From contig NZ_JAMXAY010000016.1 of assembly GCF_025460835.1 (NCBI RefSeq), positions 2,616 to 66,615 on the forward strand: a stretch of DNA of 64,000 nt, written 5' to 3'. The translations under genes were made by a program, and so were the position numbers. This DNA is from Parapedobacter soli (GTDB lineage: Bacteria > Bacteroidota > Bacteroidia > Sphingobacteriales > Sphingobacteriaceae). The number at the start of each line of letters is the position of its first letter. Positions within the stretch are counted from its first letter, which is position 1. Shown piece after piece: positions 24,248-34,445 of this stretch. The notes under the pieces are model-generated. The model had not been told where the DNA came from, made no database searches, and saw only the letters and a program-made list of their open reading frames with translations.

Positions 24248-25823
24248 AACTAATAGTTTTATGAATAGAAGATAACTCCAGATGCTGGACAAGCGCACCT
24301 GTACCATTTCCGGCAATTTCCATATCGGTAAAGTTATACCTCGGAAAAATCAAAGCAGTCATTACCTTTTCACCATTATTGATAAACACTTCGATGGAAG
24401 ATTGGTCCAGAAGTATCTCTATCGGAAGAACGTTTCCCCCGAACGGAAATTCGCAACGTATTTGTTTGCTGAAGAGGCGATGAAAACTGGCACTTCCGGA
24501 TTGACTTCTGTCCAGTACAAATGTTGCATTGCTCTTTTCGTACGTTAGTCGGACGACTTCCCTTTTATTTCGGATGCTAAAATCGAAAGCCGAGTGATGC
24601 GTCAAGTCAATGTCGGCACGAATGCGGAAGCTGCCGCTTTCGATGATCGGACTACTTTTCAGCAACACAGACGGGGATGAATCTTTATAAGTCTCCGTAC
24701 TGCCCATTATTTGGTCAAGTTCGTCCACGGGTTCGAAAGTAAGAAAATAACCATTGCCATGACCTGTTCTTTTCTTCAATCCGACTTGCCTGGGAGCAGT
24801 CATTGCCCCTCTCCAGTCCGTGGCAGGAATTAATCCGGCATAATGCCAGTTATTCATCCACGCAATAAAAATTCGCCTGCCATCCGCTTTGGGTATATCT
24901 GACCAAGTTATTCCAGCGTAATTATCGATGCCATAATCCACCCAGAGCACCTCCTGATTCTCGTGTGTAAATTTTCTCCCGTCGAAACGCCCCACAAAGT
25001 ATTGCGTTGCACTTCCGCCGTTTATACCGCTGTATTCCGACTCGCCACCGACACTAACAATCATGATCCATTTCTCCGTGCCATCATCTGCTTTTAAGGG
25101 GAAAAAATCCGGACACTCCCATACGCCGTTGGTATAACCAATGCGTGGACCGAAGTCGCTTTCCCACTTCCATTCTATTAAATTGATGGAAGAATAGATT
25201 TGGATTCGATCACCCGCGGCTACTACTTGGATCCATTTTTGCGTAGCTTCGTGGAAAATCACTTTCGGATCCCTGAAATCTCCGGTCTTCGACAAAATCG
25301 GATTATGTTCATACTTCACCCATGTCCGGCCCTTGTCGTTACTATAGGCGAGGCTTTGGGTTTGCAGATTGCCTGCGTTCGTGAACATGGCAACAAGCAC
25401 ATTTTCCTCACCGACCTGAAAACCGCTGGAATTGCTCCAATCGACTACCGCACTTCCGGTAAATATCGTACCCAACTGATCGGGCGCCAGTTTTATCCCC
25501 TGGTCTTTCCAGTGGAAGAGTTCCGTGCTTATCGCGTGCCTCCAATGCATAGGCCCCCACACGACGTCGTTAGGGTTATGCTGGTAAAAAATATGGTATT
25601 CACCTTTATAATATACCATGCCCGCCGGGTCATTCATCCACGCCGTAGGCGGTGTCAAATGATAAAAAGGACGAGTTGCCCGGCGTTGGAGTTCCTCGGA
25701 CTCTTTCTTGTCCGGCCCCGCTGGGTCAGATTTACAAGCACCCAACAATAACACCATGATTAGCGTCCCAAACACCGATCGCCACCCTGATCGCTTCACC
25801 ATACCTGTTTTCATAATCATCAT
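24240..25823 (-). CDS. GH32 fructan hydrolase, lipoprotein, with WMNDPAG variant
   Basis: This 527-residue protein has a lipoprotein signal ending LLLGAC (Cys30) and the GH32 fold. The catalytic triad is complete: Asp65 in WMNDPAG, Asp185 in FRDPKVIF and Glu236 in WECPDFF. The usual Asn after the Pro of WMNDPNG is Ala67, and the paralogue at 21210 keeps Asn. The C-terminal beta-sandwich has LDQSSIEVFINNG. With two divergent paralogues the operon may cover different linkages (inulin and levan) or exo and endo modes. Met4 (25814) is an equally possible start. The stop overlaps the serine hydrolase start by 8 bp. Confidence 0.94.
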   Translation of the reverse strand: MMIMKTGMVKRSGWRSVFGTLIMVLLLGACKSDPAGPDKKESEELQRRATRPFYHLTPPTAWMNDPAGMVYYKGEYHIFYQHNPNDVVWGPMHWRHAISTELFHWKDQGIKLAPDQLGTIFTGSAVVDWSNSSGFQVGEENVLVAMFTNAGNLQTQSLAYSNDKGRTWVKYEHNPILSKTGDFRDPKVIFHEATQKWIQVVAAGDRIQIYSSINLIEWKWESDFGPRIGYTNGVWECPDFFPLKADDGTEKWIMIVSVGGESEYSGINGGSATQYFVGRFDGRKFTHENQEVLWVDYGIDNYAGITWSDIPKADGRRIFIAWMNNWHYAGLIPATDWRGAMTAPRQVGLKKRTGHGNGYFLTFEPVDELDQIMGSTETYKDSSPSVLLKSSPIIESGSFRIRADIDLTHHSAFDFSIRNKREVVRLTYEKSNATFVLDRSQSGSASFHRLFSKQIRCEFPFGGNVLPIEILLDQSSIEVFINNGEKVMTALIFPRYNFTDMEIAGNGTGALVQHLELSSIHKTISYD

Positions 25824-25861
25824 TTAATTGGGGCATTTGAAAGCCAAATGCCCAAAAACCG

Positions 25862-27280
25862 CTAATTGGTTAATAAATACCGAATGGCGTTCTTTGTAAA
25901 CCGTTCAACATTCGATTGGTATAGGTTTACGCCTTCAGGACTCAAATTTCCTTTTGCTTCCCTATTGAACTCAAAAGCCCCCAAGCCCTGAGCGATGGCT
26001 CTCCCTTGGAATAGGTCAGTTGGCAGCAGTTCCATTACACCTGCCATATAAAAATCACGGTTCCCTGCCCAGACTCCCAACCATTCAACCTGGTTCGCTT
26101 GCTGGAAAGCGTTATAGGCACCTGCATTCCCATAGTCATACCCATGAAACGGTGCTATTTCTATAATGACATGGTTATGGTCCTCTGCCCAACCCGGAGA
26201 AATGAGCGGTATCCATTTGTCACCGTTGGGTTGGATTACAACCGACAGCCCCTCATATACGGGGTGGGTGCTTTTATCGTGGGGTTGCAGATTTCCGCCC
26301 ACGGTTACCCCTACATACCACGTGTCGTTCAGGTCAAAGCCCCCTCCTGTTCCCACGGCCTTTGCGTAGTTATTGGTTATGCGACCCATTGGCCAAAGGT
26401 AACCAACGGCATGCGTATTTAACAGGAGGTTACCTCCGTTTTTATAATAGGAGGTAATAGCGTTCAAAACAAGCGGGTCTATCGCAATCCCGGGCAGATG
26501 TCCATACGCATCATGATACCACCACAACAGGCGATATGAACTCAGGTTCTCCTCACCGTTTTTGATTTCATCGAAACTGATGTATCGTGCATTCTCATAG
26601 TTTTCGAACAGCCATTTAGCGGCAGCCTTTTCATCGTCGTCGGTTATCGAAAGGGAGTCCGCATAGGTACCTAAAAAGCCAATGAGCGTTTCCTGTATTT
26701 TAACGATTACCGAGTATGTCCGAGAAGCGCCTTGGTTGGTGATTTTAAGGCTTACCGGCGCGGAGAAATCGAGCGCCGGACTTATTTCCGGTGAAATCGA
26801 AGCGCCCGCCGGGAGTTCAACATTGATTGACAAACCGGTTATATCCGTTCCGTCGGGAAGTACGACCGTCACGGTGCGTTCGGCGTCATTTACGATACCT
26901 CTTACCCCGTTAACGTAAAAAGCGTTAAAGGAAACATCAATATAAGATACCTGGATGGTATATTCACTGTACAAATCCCCGTTGATAACCTTTACGGACA
27001 CTGGGTTTGAAAAATCATAACCTGCCGTGATATCAGGCAACAATACCGCCCCGGCATCTAAACTGACGGCCGGGTAAAGGTTTGTTAAATCGGTACCTTC
27101 GGGTACTTCCACAACAATGACCTTATCCCCCTCGTTGATCCGTCCTTCCCGGTCAGCTATCGAGAGACCGTGAATGGTAACATCTGCATTGATCTGCAGC
27201 CCAACTTCATGTCGTTCGCAGGAATAGTGAAGCAACAACAAAGTGATAAAAAGAGGAAATATGTTCTTGAAACTTTTCAT
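25862..27280 (-). CDS. DUF4960 lipoprotein, probable surface fructan-binding protein
   Basis: The start at ATG 27280 gives 472 residues and a lipoprotein signal (LHYSC, Cys21). Two Ig-like domains follow (about 30-110 and 112-195), each with the VEVPEGTDLTNLYP-type strand, then the DUF4960 domain to the end. This domain contains LGTYADSLSITDDDEKAAAK and LLWWYHDAYGHLPG. DUF4960 proteins are found in Bacteroidota fructan PULs next to SusD and GH32 genes, in the SusE/F-like position of surface glycan binders. No catalytic motif is evident. It lies 20 bp after susD and 38 bp before GH32. Confidence 0.85.
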   Translation of the reverse strand: MKSFKNIFPLFITLLLLHYSCERHEVGLQINADVTIHGLSIADREGRINEGDKVIVVEVPEGTDLTNLYPAVSLDAGAVLLPDITAGYDFSNPVSVKVINGDLYSEYTIQVSYIDVSFNAFYVNGVRGIVNDAERTVTVVLPDGTDITGLSINVELPAGASISPEISPALDFSAPVSLKITNQGASRTYSVIVKIQETLIGFLGTYADSLSITDDDEKAAAKWLFENYENARYISFDEIKNGEENLSSYRLLWWYHDAYGHLPGIAIDPLVLNAITSYYKNGGNLLLNTHAVGYLWPMGRITNNYAKAVGTGGGFDLNDTWYVGVTVGGNLQPHDKSTHPVYEGLSVVIQPNGDKWIPLISPGWAEDHNHVIIEIAPFHGYDYGNAGAYNAFQQANQVEWLGVWAGNRDFYMAGVMELLPTDLFQGRAIAQGLGAFEFNREAKGNLSPEGVNLYQSNVERFTKNAIRYLLTN

Positions 27281-27300
27281 ATTTTTTCGTTTTCGGTTTA

Positions 27301-29010
27301 TTACCAACCCGTATTTTGTTTATAAAGGTTTTTACTCCAGTTCATCTGTTGCTGGGGAATAGGAAGATACTCATCCTTACTTTTCTGGAATCTCGCTTCC
27401 CTCAAATACTCCCGCTTGCCTTTCTCTACCTCGAAATATGCATTGAGATATTCAGCGGCCACCCCCCATCTTACCAAATCAAAGAATCGGTGTCCCTCCA
27501 TTGCCAACTCTAACCGACGTTCCATACGAAGAGCTTGTCTTGCGAAATCCTGCGTCCACACCCCGGCATCGTAACCGGAAACATGGTAATTGCCAATCAG
27601 GGATCCCGACGGCTGCGTAAGCCTTGCCGTACTTTGCGCAGCTCTGTTACGAATTTGATTGATGATCGGCCGTGCTTCCTGATGCCGTCCCAATTCAATT
27701 AACGCTTCTGCCTTCCACAAGAGCACATCCGCATATCGGATAAGAATGGTGTTTTTGGAACTCGACATAAACGGTGGAAGCTTTACGAAACAATCACAAT
27801 CAGGAGACACATTTTCCTTCAGTGAAGAGAAATATCCGTAAATATTGGGCGCCCGGGTCCAGTTGTTCTGATAAATATATTTATGGTCGTATTTCCATGG
27901 GGTACCCGGAAACGCCACCGTATGGTTTAGGCGAGGATCTATATACCTGCTTCGCAACTCCTGCACGTTCGTCAAATCATTGTTATTGAGTGCATTGAGC
28001 AACGGCAGTCCCGCTGCATCGGTTTGGAAAGCATTGACCAGATTTTGCGATGGAATGTGGAACCAACAGCATCCGAATTCAGGGTTCATCGGGTTGTTCA
28101 GCATAGCAGAGAAGTCAACCTTTCCTCCTTGGGGAGAATTATCGTCCCTTGACCGCTGTATCTCGAATACCGATTCCGGCCCATTCTCATACTCCCATAA
28201 AAACGGTTCGGCAAAGTCATCGGCTAAGGCATACTTCTTAGACGCAATCACATCGTCAACCAGTTGAACCACTTCGTTCAATCTATTTTGATTAATATGG
28301 ACGACCCGGTGTTGATCGTCTTGCTCGTAGGCTTGGTATAAGCGCACTTTGGCTAAATAGGCTTTCGCTTGGACTTTGTTTGCCCGCCCCACCTGAAGCT
28401 GTGTTTCCGGAAGGTGTGCCGCGGCAAACTGGAAATCTTCAGCAATCGCATTCCAGAGTTCGTCGTTTGGCATGTCGTTACTGATTCCGTTAATGTCTTC
28501 AACAGTTGCTGTTTCGTCAAAGTAGGGAATATGTTTGAACAAAATTTTCAGGTCAAAGAAAAAGTGTCCCCTGAGAAACCTCAACTCGGCTTGCCTGATC
28601 TGCTTAAGCGGAAATTCAGCCTCCCTCATGGCATTAAGCCGCCTCAGCGCATTATTTACCCGAGATATGGCCACGTATTGCACAAACCATTTCCTATCCG
28701 CTAACCCGTTGGCTGGCAGGTTATAAACAAACGTCTCAAAAAAATGGAAATCACCTATATCTGATGGCCCGGCACCTCCTTTATACGCGTCGCCGCTTCT
28801 CAGATCCCCGTACGGCCATAGCGCGTTTGGCACGGTATAATGGTCGTTGCCGAGACTTGAATAGGCCGCTATGATGAGTTTTTCAACATTTTCGGGTGTG
28901 TTTAGCTGTGCATCGGAAATGGTACCAAGAGGCGGCAAATCCAAGAAATTACTGTTGCAGGACATTTGCAGCATCGCCGCGGTTAATATGACATATGCTA
29001 TTTTTTTCAT
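27301..29010 (-). CDS. SusD/RagB family outer-membrane lipoprotein (fructan PUL)
   Basis: This 569-residue protein has a lipoprotein signal (LQMSC, Cys18), then the SusD TPR-like helical scaffold: residues about 25-60 (PPLGTISDAQLNTPENVEKL) and the C-terminal RNRAAQS and LAMEGHRFFDLVRWG motifs that recur in the family. SusD proteins form the hinged lid over the SusC channel and bind oligosaccharides. It is 12 bp downstream of susC and upstream of the DUF4960 and GH32 genes, so the substrate is most likely a fructooligosaccharide. Confidence 0.95.
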   Translation of the reverse strand: MKKIAYVILTAAMLQMSCNSNFLDLPPLGTISDAQLNTPENVEKLIIAAYSSLGNDHYTVPNALWPYGDLRSGDAYKGGAGPSDIGDFHFFETFVYNLPANGLADRKWFVQYVAISRVNNALRRLNAMREAEFPLKQIRQAELRFLRGHFFFDLKILFKHIPYFDETATVEDINGISNDMPNDELWNAIAEDFQFAAAHLPETQLQVGRANKVQAKAYLAKVRLYQAYEQDDQHRVVHINQNRLNEVVQLVDDVIASKKYALADDFAEPFLWEYENGPESVFEIQRSRDDNSPQGGKVDFSAMLNNPMNPEFGCCWFHIPSQNLVNAFQTDAAGLPLLNALNNNDLTNVQELRSRYIDPRLNHTVAFPGTPWKYDHKYIYQNNWTRAPNIYGYFSSLKENVSPDCDCFVKLPPFMSSSKNTILIRYADVLLWKAEALIELGRHQEARPIINQIRNRAAQSTARLTQPSGSLIGNYHVSGYDAGVWTQDFARQALRMERRLELAMEGHRFFDLVRWGVAAEYLNAYFEVEKGKREYLREARFQKSKDEYLPIPQQQMNWSKNLYKQNTGW

Positions 29011-29022
29011 TTTGTCTGTTAT

Positions 29023-32000
29023 TTAGAGTGAAACACTGACCCCTACTGTATACATGGAAGGGATCGGATAACCATTGCCCGGATTTTCCGGGTCCGGGCC
29101 AGTAAACCGCTTGTTTTTTAATGTCCAGAGATTCTGGCCCTGCAAAAAAACGCGGAGATTCCGAATCGAGTGCTTATTCAATACCGTCGGCGGAAAGGAA
29201 TAGCTCAATTGAATATTCCGCAATTTAACGTACGATCCGTTTTCCATAAAATAGGTCGACGTCCTCGCCTCAAAGTTGTTATCCGCCAATGAAAGCGCAG
29301 GAATGGTCGACGTCGGGTTGGCAGGTGACCAAGCGTCCAACGTCCTCCTACCGTAATTTGTGCCTTGTACCAACATAAAATCCGTATATATCTTTGTATC
29401 GTTGAAAACGTCAATTCCGGTAATACCTTGTACAAACAGTTGTAGATTAAACTGCTTCCAGGTTATGTTGGCATTCAATCCATAGGATAGTTTTGGGTCT
29501 CGGAGCCCGATCCAATCCCGGTCATCGTCATCAATTATCCCGTCTCCATTCACGTCAACATACCGAATCCGGCCTAGTCCCTTTCCTGGTTGATCGGCGT
29601 GCGCAAGGACTTCTTCGCCGCTTGTGAAGAGTCCGTCGTGTACATAGCCGAATAAGGAATTGATGGATCTACCCAGGATATTCTTGTCTTTCCCATTCCC
29701 TCCGTAAGCATTGACTACTGCGTCAGGCAAATGAACAACTTTGTTCCGATAGTTAAACGCGTTTGCAGAGATGTCAACTTTCAGGTCACCAACGGTTTCC
29801 ATAAAGCCCAACGCTACCTCGACACCCTTATTTTCGATCGATGCGCCATTTACCCAGCGGCTGCCCCCCTCACCTATAGCACCCAGGTAAGGGGGCCGTA
29901 TCAGGATGTCGTCCGTTTGCTTGATGAAATAGTCCACCGATCCATACAACTTATCGTCTGCCAATGAAAAATCCAGTCCGAAGTTGGCTTGTGTGGTGGT
30001 TTCCCACCTTAGATCCGGGTTTGCCTGTTGCGTCAGCCGGAAACCGGAAAGCAGTTCCCCACGATCGGCACCCTCAATGTCATACGCCGTTCCCGCATCG
30101 GGATCCCAGGTGGCATTGGTGGCATATTGTGCGATGTACAAATTGTAGACGGCTGTATTTGAAATTTCTTGGTTGCCATTTTGACCCCAACCGACCCTTA
30201 TCTTCAGATCCGAAATGAAATCCACGTTGCTTAGGAAGCTTTCCTCTGACAAGCGCCAACCGGCTGAAACGGCCGGAAAATTGCCGTAGCGATTGTTCTG
30301 GCCAAACCGTGAAGAACCGTCTCGCCTCATCGTAAGGGAAAGAAGATAACGATCGTCGTAGATGTAGTTCAGTTTGCTGAAAAACGACTGCAACGCATGG
30401 TGCGACCCAGAACCCCCGGTTACAGGAAGTTCAGTGGCCGCGTTTAAAAAGGCATAGTCGATGGTTTCGATGGCCAAGCCGCGTTGCGATGCAGAAAATT
30501 GCTCCCCATTGTATTTAATCTGTTCAACTCCCCCTAAAAAACTAAACTGATGGCTGTTTATTGAGAAATCATAGGTCAGTGTGTTTTGGAAAACCCAGCT
30601 GCCGTCAAACCATGCCCCGTTGGTCACCCGATTATTAGGTTCACTTAAGAACCCAGATCGGTAGCTCTTTTGCAAATGCCTGCTGTAGTGCAAACCATAG
30701 TCGATTCCTAGGCTACTCCGCAGCGTTAGCCCGGCGATGGGTTCTGCTTCTACATAAAAATTACCAAACGGCCGTATATACGTGCTTTTATTCTGTTTAT
30801 TATCAGCTATCAAACGGACCGGATTATGTCTATCCGACATTCCGGGTGCAGGTCCGCCCCAGCCACCATCAACGGTGTGAACTGGAACAATTGGTTGCTG
30901 TACCAATGCCAGAAACATGATATCGTTGGAGGGTATGGCCACTTCACTTTGCTTCGAAAGCTGAAAATTTTCCCCAATCCGAAACCTGTTGCCTAAAAAC
31001 CGGTATTCCGAGTTCAACCGTAGGTTAGTCCGCACTACCCTTGATTCTTTTATAATTCCTCGGTTGTCCATATGCCCCAACGACACCAAAAAATCACCCC
31101 TTTCATTCCCGTTGGACACCGTCATGTTATACGATTGCAGAAAAGAAGGCTTGCTTACCTCGTCAAACCAATTTGTATTGCTCGGCCGCATCGTCCTCTG
31201 AGGGTCTATGAACTCAGCGAACAAAACGCGATTTAGTACCGGGTTTCCTTCGTTGTCGGTACCGGTATCAAATAGATAAAGCGGGTTTGCCGGCGAAATC
31301 CCGTCATTTACGGCAGCCCTCCAGGCGACCTGTGCGCGCTCTTCGGTGTTTAGCATGTCTAAGTGGTGCGCGTAGTGCTGCAAGGTGGATGCGGCATCGA
31401 AATCTACCTGCACACGATTGGTCTTAGCCCGCTTCGTGGTAATGATAATCACGCCATTGGCCGCCCGTGACCCATATATACTGGCGGAGGATGCGTCTTT
31501 CAGTACCTGGATAGACGCGATCTCATTGGGATTTAATTCGTGCATTCCCTTTTTCGTGGGAACGCCGTCAATCACATAGAGGGGGTCGTTGTTATTGAGG
31601 GTGCCTATCCCTCGTATCCGGATAGTTGCAGGCGAACCGGGATGGCCGTTGGTTGTGATAAAAACACCGGGAATCCGTCCTTGCAGATTTTTCATGATAT
31701 TTCCGGGAGGCAGGTCTTCGACCGCTTCAACATCTACCACCGATACGGCACCGGTCAAATCTTTCTTCTTCTCTTTCTGGTATCCCGTTACCACCACCTC
31801 GTTCAAATGAAGGGTTTCTTCCAGCTGGACTACGATGGGCTGGATACTTATTATGGTAACCAGCTTCGTTTCAGCACCCACAAAAGAGAACCTTAGGGTT
31901 TGTCCAACTGTAGCTTTAATAGAAAATGCCCCATTGGCATCTGTCGTGGTGGCTAGGTTGGCTTCAACGAGCGCCACCGTCACACCATCCAGGGGAGTCC

Positions 32001-32100
32001 CCTCCGTATCGGTCACTTTGCCGCTGAAAAGCGGATCTTGGGCAAATAGGGTACTAACCAGTATCCCTATGCAACATATCGTCAGTGCTCCTTTTCTCAT
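29023..32100 (-). CDS. SusC/RagA family TonB-linked outer-membrane protein (fructan PUL)
   Basis: This 1025-residue protein begins with a signal peptide (about 1-21), a carboxypeptidase-regulatory-like beta domain (about 22-98) and the TonB box EVVVTGYQ at 101-108. The plug domain follows (about 113-230, with NPNEIASIQVLKDASSASIY then GSRAANGVIIITTKR), then the beta-barrel with DVNGDGIIDDDDRDWIGLRDP and an aromatic C-terminal strand (MYTVGVSVSL). SusC proteins import oligosaccharides across the outer membrane with energy from TonB. The gene is 64 bp downstream of fructokinase and 12 bp upstream of susD. Confidence 0.96.
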   Translation of the reverse strand: MRKGALTICCIGILVSTLFAQDPLFSGKVTDTEGTPLDGVTVALVEANLATTTDANGAFSIKATVGQTLRFSFVGAETKLVTIISIQPIVVQLEETLHLNEVVVTGYQKEKKKDLTGAVSVVDVEAVEDLPPGNIMKNLQGRIPGVFITTNGHPGSPATIRIRGIGTLNNNDPLYVIDGVPTKKGMHELNPNEIASIQVLKDASSASIYGSRAANGVIIITTKRAKTNRVQVDFDAASTLQHYAHHLDMLNTEERAQVAWRAAVNDGISPANPLYLFDTGTDNEGNPVLNRVLFAEFIDPQRTMRPSNTNWFDEVSKPSFLQSYNMTVSNGNERGDFLVSLGHMDNRGIIKESRVVRTNLRLNSEYRFLGNRFRIGENFQLSKQSEVAIPSNDIMFLALVQQPIVPVHTVDGGWGGPAPGMSDRHNPVRLIADNKQNKSTYIRPFGNFYVEAEPIAGLTLRSSLGIDYGLHYSRHLQKSYRSGFLSEPNNRVTNGAWFDGSWVFQNTLTYDFSINSHQFSFLGGVEQIKYNGEQFSASQRGLAIETIDYAFLNAATELPVTGGSGSHHALQSFFSKLNYIYDDRYLLSLTMRRDGSSRFGQNNRYGNFPAVSAGWRLSEESFLSNVDFISDLKIRVGWGQNGNQEISNTAVYNLYIAQYATNATWDPDAGTAYDIEGADRGELLSGFRLTQQANPDLRWETTTQANFGLDFSLADDKLYGSVDYFIKQTDDILIRPPYLGAIGEGGSRWVNGASIENKGVEVALGFMETVGDLKVDISANAFNYRNKVVHLPDAVVNAYGGNGKDKNILGRSINSLFGYVHDGLFTSGEEVLAHADQPGKGLGRIRYVDVNGDGIIDDDDRDWIGLRDPKLSYGLNANITWKQFNLQLFVQGITGIDVFNDTKIYTDFMLVQGTNYGRRTLDAWSPANPTSTIPALSLADNNFEARTSTYFMENGSYVKLRNIQLSYSFPPTVLNKHSIRNLRVFLQGQNLWTLKNKRFTGPDPENPGNGYPIPSMYTVGVSVSL

Positions 32101-32164
32101 TTAATTGGTTTTTTGGTGAAACATTTATTTTATAATTGATAGTCCATATGATTTTTCGTTTCCA

Positions 32165-33079
32165 CTATGTCGCTTCGAATGACTTCTCCCATATAAACCG
32201 GTCCAAATCCGCTCGCGAATAAGGTGGGCAAGCGCCAACTTGTGTGGCGACATAGGCACCAAGCCCCGTTGCGAAACCCAACATGTTTTCACTGTTTTCT
32301 CCACGCAGCTTTTGTGCAAGAAAGCCGGCGAGGAACGAATCGCCGCTTCCCACCGTGTCTTTTACCAGCACCCGTATCCCCGAGCAATCATGCCGTGCCT
32401 GCGGCGTATAATACGAAGCGCCCTGAGCACCTTTCGTGACGATGATTTCCTCCAGGCCGTATCGATCCTGCAATAGGCGGATACCCATGGATTCATTACC
32501 CGGCCGATTAACCAACAAGCCCGACAGTTCGTGGAGTTCGTGGATGTTCAGTTTGACGGCATCCGCCTGGTGCAACAGGAGGTCGATGGTATCCGGCGCA
32601 TAGTGTGGTGCACGCAAGTTAACATCAAACAGCCGATACCGCGCCTTGTCCAGCAGTTGCAACAAGGTATCGCAACTGGTGGCATTGCGCGCTACCAAGC
32701 TACCATAGACCAATACATCGGCGTCTTCGATCAACCGGGCGAATCCATGTTCATACCGGATGAAATCCCAAGCCACGGGTGCCACGATGTCGTACGTAAC
32801 CTCATCGTCAGCACCGATGTGGGCGAGCACCTTACTAGTTGGATACCGCTCGTCTGTCTGTATAAATTCCGTGGGCATGCCAATGTTGGCTAAAAAACCT
32901 TTCAATTCCTCCCCCTCGCGATCCATACCAATTCTGCTGATGATGGTGCTATGGATGCCGAGGCGGTTGAGGTGGTACGCCACGTTCATGGGGGCTCCAC
33001 CGGGCTTTTTGCCTGTTGGGAGCATATCCCAGAGGACTTCACCAAAACATACTACCTTTTTGTTTCCCGTGTACACCAT
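32165..33079 (-). CDS. PfkB-family sugar kinase, probable fructokinase
   Basis: This 304-residue ribokinase-like enzyme has the N-terminal GGAPMNVA motif (27-34) and the C-terminal anion-hole motif DTVGSGDSFLAGF with catalytic Asp247. GEVLWDMLPTGKKPGG at residues 13-28 is typical of fructokinases of this phylum. It would phosphorylate cytoplasmic fructose after uptake by the MFS porter, giving fructose 6-phosphate. The operon context (MFS porter, GH32, SusCD) supports fructose; fructokinase and other sugars of the family cannot be separated by motif alone. It lies 34 bp downstream of the MFS gene. Confidence 0.92.
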   Translation of the reverse strand: MVYTGNKKVVCFGEVLWDMLPTGKKPGGAPMNVAYHLNRLGIHSTIISRIGMDREGEELKGFLANIGMPTEFIQTDERYPTSKVLAHIGADDEVTYDIVAPVAWDFIRYEHGFARLIEDADVLVYGSLVARNATSCDTLLQLLDKARYRLFDVNLRAPHYAPDTIDLLLHQADAVKLNIHELHELSGLLVNRPGNESMGIRLLQDRYGLEEIIVTKGAQGASYYTPQARHDCSGIRVLVKDTVGSGDSFLAGFLAQKLRGENSENMLGFATGLGAYVATQVGACPPYSRADLDRFIWEKSFEAT

Positions 33080-33113
33080 TTTTGCTCCTTTACTTATAAC
33101 TATTATTCACCCG

Positions 33114-34445
33114 CTATTTTGGCATCATTGTTCCGCCAATCAATTCCAATGACTTGCCCTTGGTTTCGGGCATCAACTTCCATACGAACAGCAGCTGCAA
33201 CGCCATAAAGCCCGCGAATATGAGAAACGTGGTGCCTCCCCCGGTCCATTCGCTGAGTATAGGAAAGAAAAACGTGATAATGGCGGCCATCACCCAATGG
33301 GTGAGACTACCCAGTGTCTGCCCTTTGGCGCGTACTTCGTTGGGAAAGATCTCCGAAATGAACACCCAGATAACCGCGCCTTGCGAAAAGGCAAAAAAAG
33401 CAATGAAAACCATGAGGTAAGCCGTGACCATAAGGCCATCGGGGTTTTCGGTATAAAACGAGTAGGACACCATGGCAAGCGAGGCTATCATCCCGAATGA
33501 ACCAACCAGCATCAATTTGCGCCGCCCCACCTTATCAATGATATTAATAGCGATTAACGTGAACGTGAAATTGACCAACCCAATCCCCACCGTTGACAAC
33601 AGGGAACTTTGGGCGCCGAGGCCCGCCATCTCAAACACGCGCGGGGCGTAGTAAATAATGGCATTAATGCCCGATACCTGATTGAACACGGCAAAAAGAA
33701 TCGCTAAAAGTACCGGGAAGCGGTATTTTCTGCTAAATAGCGATGTGCGAGTGCCATTGCCGTTTGTCGCCTTTGCCGATGCAAGGATGGTTTCCAGTTC
33801 ATCGGCATAATGCAAAGGGTTGATCTTCTTAAGTATTTGCAAGGCCCCAGCCTGGTTTTTCCGATACAAGAGCAGCCACCGCGGACTTTCAGGTACAAAA
33901 TGGATGAGTATATAAAACACTGCCGCTGGAAACGCTTGTACCCCCAGCATCCATCGCCATGAATTTTCCCCACCTTGCCCAATCAGGTAGTTGGAAAGAT
34001 AGGATACGAGGATCCCCAATACAATATTGAACTGAAACAGGCCGACCAAACGTCCACGTTTGTCGGCGGGAGAAATCTCCGAAATATAGATGGGGGCTGT
34101 TACTGAAGATACGCCTACGCCGATACCCCCGAGAAACCTGAATAGGATAAACAAATACCAATCGTGCGCGAGGGCCGTGCCGAGAGCGGAAAAAAAGTAT
34201 AGCGCCGCAATCATGAAAAGCGTACGCCTGCGTCCGAACCTGTCGGACGGATAGGCACCCAGCAGCGCCCCAGCTACTGTCCCTAATAATGCGATGGCCA
34301 TGGTAACCCCATGTTCCACTTCACTCAAATGCCAATACACTTGCACCAATTTCTCGGCTCCGGATATCACGGCGGTATCAAAGCCAAAAAGAAAGCCGCC
34401 TAAAGCCACCACGAACGACCACGCTACTACAGTATTTTTTGTCAT
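33114..34445 (-). CDS. MFS sugar porter, probable fructose importer
   Basis: This 443-residue protein has about 12 helices and sugar-porter family motifs: SDRFGRRRT (67-75), FLGGIGVGVSSVTAPIYISE, ISPADKRGRLVGLFQ, PESPRWLLL and DKVGRRKLML. The ISEIFPNEVRAKGQ motif near the C-terminal half is also present. It would import the monosaccharide across the inner membrane by proton symport. It heads the fructan operon, and a -7 box on this strand lies 38 bp upstream. The hybrid regulator is divergent across a 360-bp region. Confidence 0.92.
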   Translation of the reverse strand: MTKNTVVAWSFVVALGGFLFGFDTAVISGAEKLVQVYWHLSEVEHGVTMAIALLGTVAGALLGAYPSDRFGRRRTLFMIAALYFFSALGTALAHDWYLFILFRFLGGIGVGVSSVTAPIYISEISPADKRGRLVGLFQFNIVLGILVSYLSNYLIGQGGENSWRWMLGVQAFPAAVFYILIHFVPESPRWLLLYRKNQAGALQILKKINPLHYADELETILASAKATNGNGTRTSLFSRKYRFPVLLAILFAVFNQVSGINAIIYYAPRVFEMAGLGAQSSLLSTVGIGLVNFTFTLIAINIIDKVGRRKLMLVGSFGMIASLAMVSYSFYTENPDGLMVTAYLMVFIAFFAFSQGAVIWVFISEIFPNEVRAKGQTLGSLTHWVMAAIITFFFPILSEWTGGGTTFLIFAGFMALQLLFVWKLMPETKGKSLELIGGTMMPK

